Shown here: positions 14,145 through 14,451 of the stretch, piece after piece
Numbering within the stretch: the first letter of the stretch is position 1
Layout: every line of letters starts with the position of its first letter
NCBI GenBank assembly: GCA_024278655.1
Contig: JAJRSV010000477.1
Location: 1-14,451, forward strand
Source: Bacteroidota bacterium
GTDB taxonomy: Bacteria > Bacteroidota > Ignavibacteria > Ignavibacteriales > Ignavibacteriaceae
Length of the DNA stretch: 14,451 bases
Reading direction: 5' to 3'
Position numbers and translations under genes: made by a program
The notes under the pieces: model-generated
What the model was told of the DNA's origin: nothing
Databases searched by the model: none
The model's input: only the letters and a program-made list of their open reading frames with translations

Positions 14145-14451
14145 TGATAAGAAAAATCATTATCGGTCTGGTATTAATATTTATTGTCATTCAGTTCATT
14201 CCGGTAGAAAAAGAGAATCCCCCGGTAACTGCCGATTTGGATGCACCGCCGGAAGTTAAAGAAGTTCTTAAAAGAGCTTGTTATGAATGTCATTCAAACG
14301 AAACGAACTGGCCATGGTATTCTAATATTGCACCTGTTTCGTGGCTGGTTGCTAATGATGTTGAAGAAGCACGCAGCGAGCTTAACTTTTCCGATTGGGG
14401 CCACTTAACACGAAAGAAGATTGCGAAGATAAAAGAAGAAATATGGGAAGA
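14144..14451 (+). CDS. Membrane-anchored haem-binding protein (Haem_bd type), cut by the window end
   Basis: Only the first 102 codons are in the window. The N-terminus RKIIIGLVLIFIVIQFIPV (3-21) is a signal anchor, placing the rest on the outer side of the inner membrane. C46-Y-E-C-H50 is a single CXXCH c-type haem site, followed by SNETNWPWYSNIAPVSWLV (51-69) and DVEEARSELNFSDW (72-85). This wording is typical of the Bacteroidota haem-binding domain family (Haem_bd). It probably handles one covalently attached haem, but its redox partner is not known. A very strong GAGGAGG (14133-14139) and a one-base overlap of start and stop (TAATG) tie its translation to transketolase. Why a periplasmic haem protein should be coupled to transketolase is unclear; shared transcription by chance is possible. 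Confidence 0.85.
   Translation, partial: MIRKIIIGLVLIFIVIQFIPVEKENPPVTADLDAPPEVKEVLKRACYECHSNETNWPWYSNIAPVSWLVANDVEEARSELNFSDWGHLTRKKIAKIKEEIWE

Noticed and set aside
1..14451. Searched by eye for insertion sequences, CRISPR repeats, phage genes, tRNAs, attachment sites and defence genes
   Set aside because: None seen. Apart from the antitoxin remnant the content is ordinary metabolic and envelope genes.

Overview
The window looks like chromosomal DNA from a member of the Bacteroidota/Chlorobi (FCB) superphylum, most likely the Ignavibacteria. The best marker is the C-terminal end of a secreted protein (7589-9466, minus strand), a type IX secretion sorting domain with the NYPNPFNPSTSIKF-type sequence that is very common in Ignavibacteria. 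A Bacteroidota-type S9B dipeptidyl peptidase, a Haem_bd-type haem protein and a bacterial AsnA agree with this. Most starts carry a recognisable Shine-Dalgarno sequence (GGAG, GGGAG, GAGGAGG), which argues against typical Bacteroidia or Flavobacteriia. The assignment is inference; there is no rRNA or tRNA in the window.

Layout. (1) 1-1269, plus strand: an orphan RelB-like ribbon-helix-helix antitoxin behind a perfect inverted repeat, a small PH-like protein of unknown function, and a YccU-type CoA-binding protein. (2) 1461-2027: a small outer-membrane beta-barrel protein, followed by a strong terminator. (3) 2280-6144: a tight cluster etfB-etfA-acyl-CoA dehydrogenase-70-aa protein, with gaps of 3, 1 and 21 nt, preceded by a leader with a terminator-like hairpin and closed by a terminator. 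(4) 6354-7484: an AsnA-type asparagine synthetase, ending in a 30-bp palindrome and a bidirectional terminator. (5) 7589-11955, minus strand: a T9SS-secreted Asp-box protein and a DPP IV-type peptidase. (6) 12132 to the end, plus strand: a full transketolase whose stop overlaps the start of a membrane-anchored haem-binding protein that runs off the window.

How the genes work together. The etfBA-acd cluster is the clearest functional unit: the dehydrogenase oxidises (or reduces) an acyl-CoA and exchanges electrons with the ETF heterodimer. Both ETF subunits resemble the clostridial/bifurcating-type (group 2) ETFs more than the mitochondrial type, which is the most interesting biochemical lead here. 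The secreted protein and the DPP IV fit a protein-degrading, heterotrophic lifestyle. The remaining genes are ordinary housekeeping. I see no mobile element, CRISPR array, phage gene or defence island, and no clearly new multi-gene system. The leads worth a second look are the ETF/dehydrogenase unit with its structured leader, the altered AsnA motif, the degraded toxin-antitoxin locus and the transketolase/haem-protein coupling.
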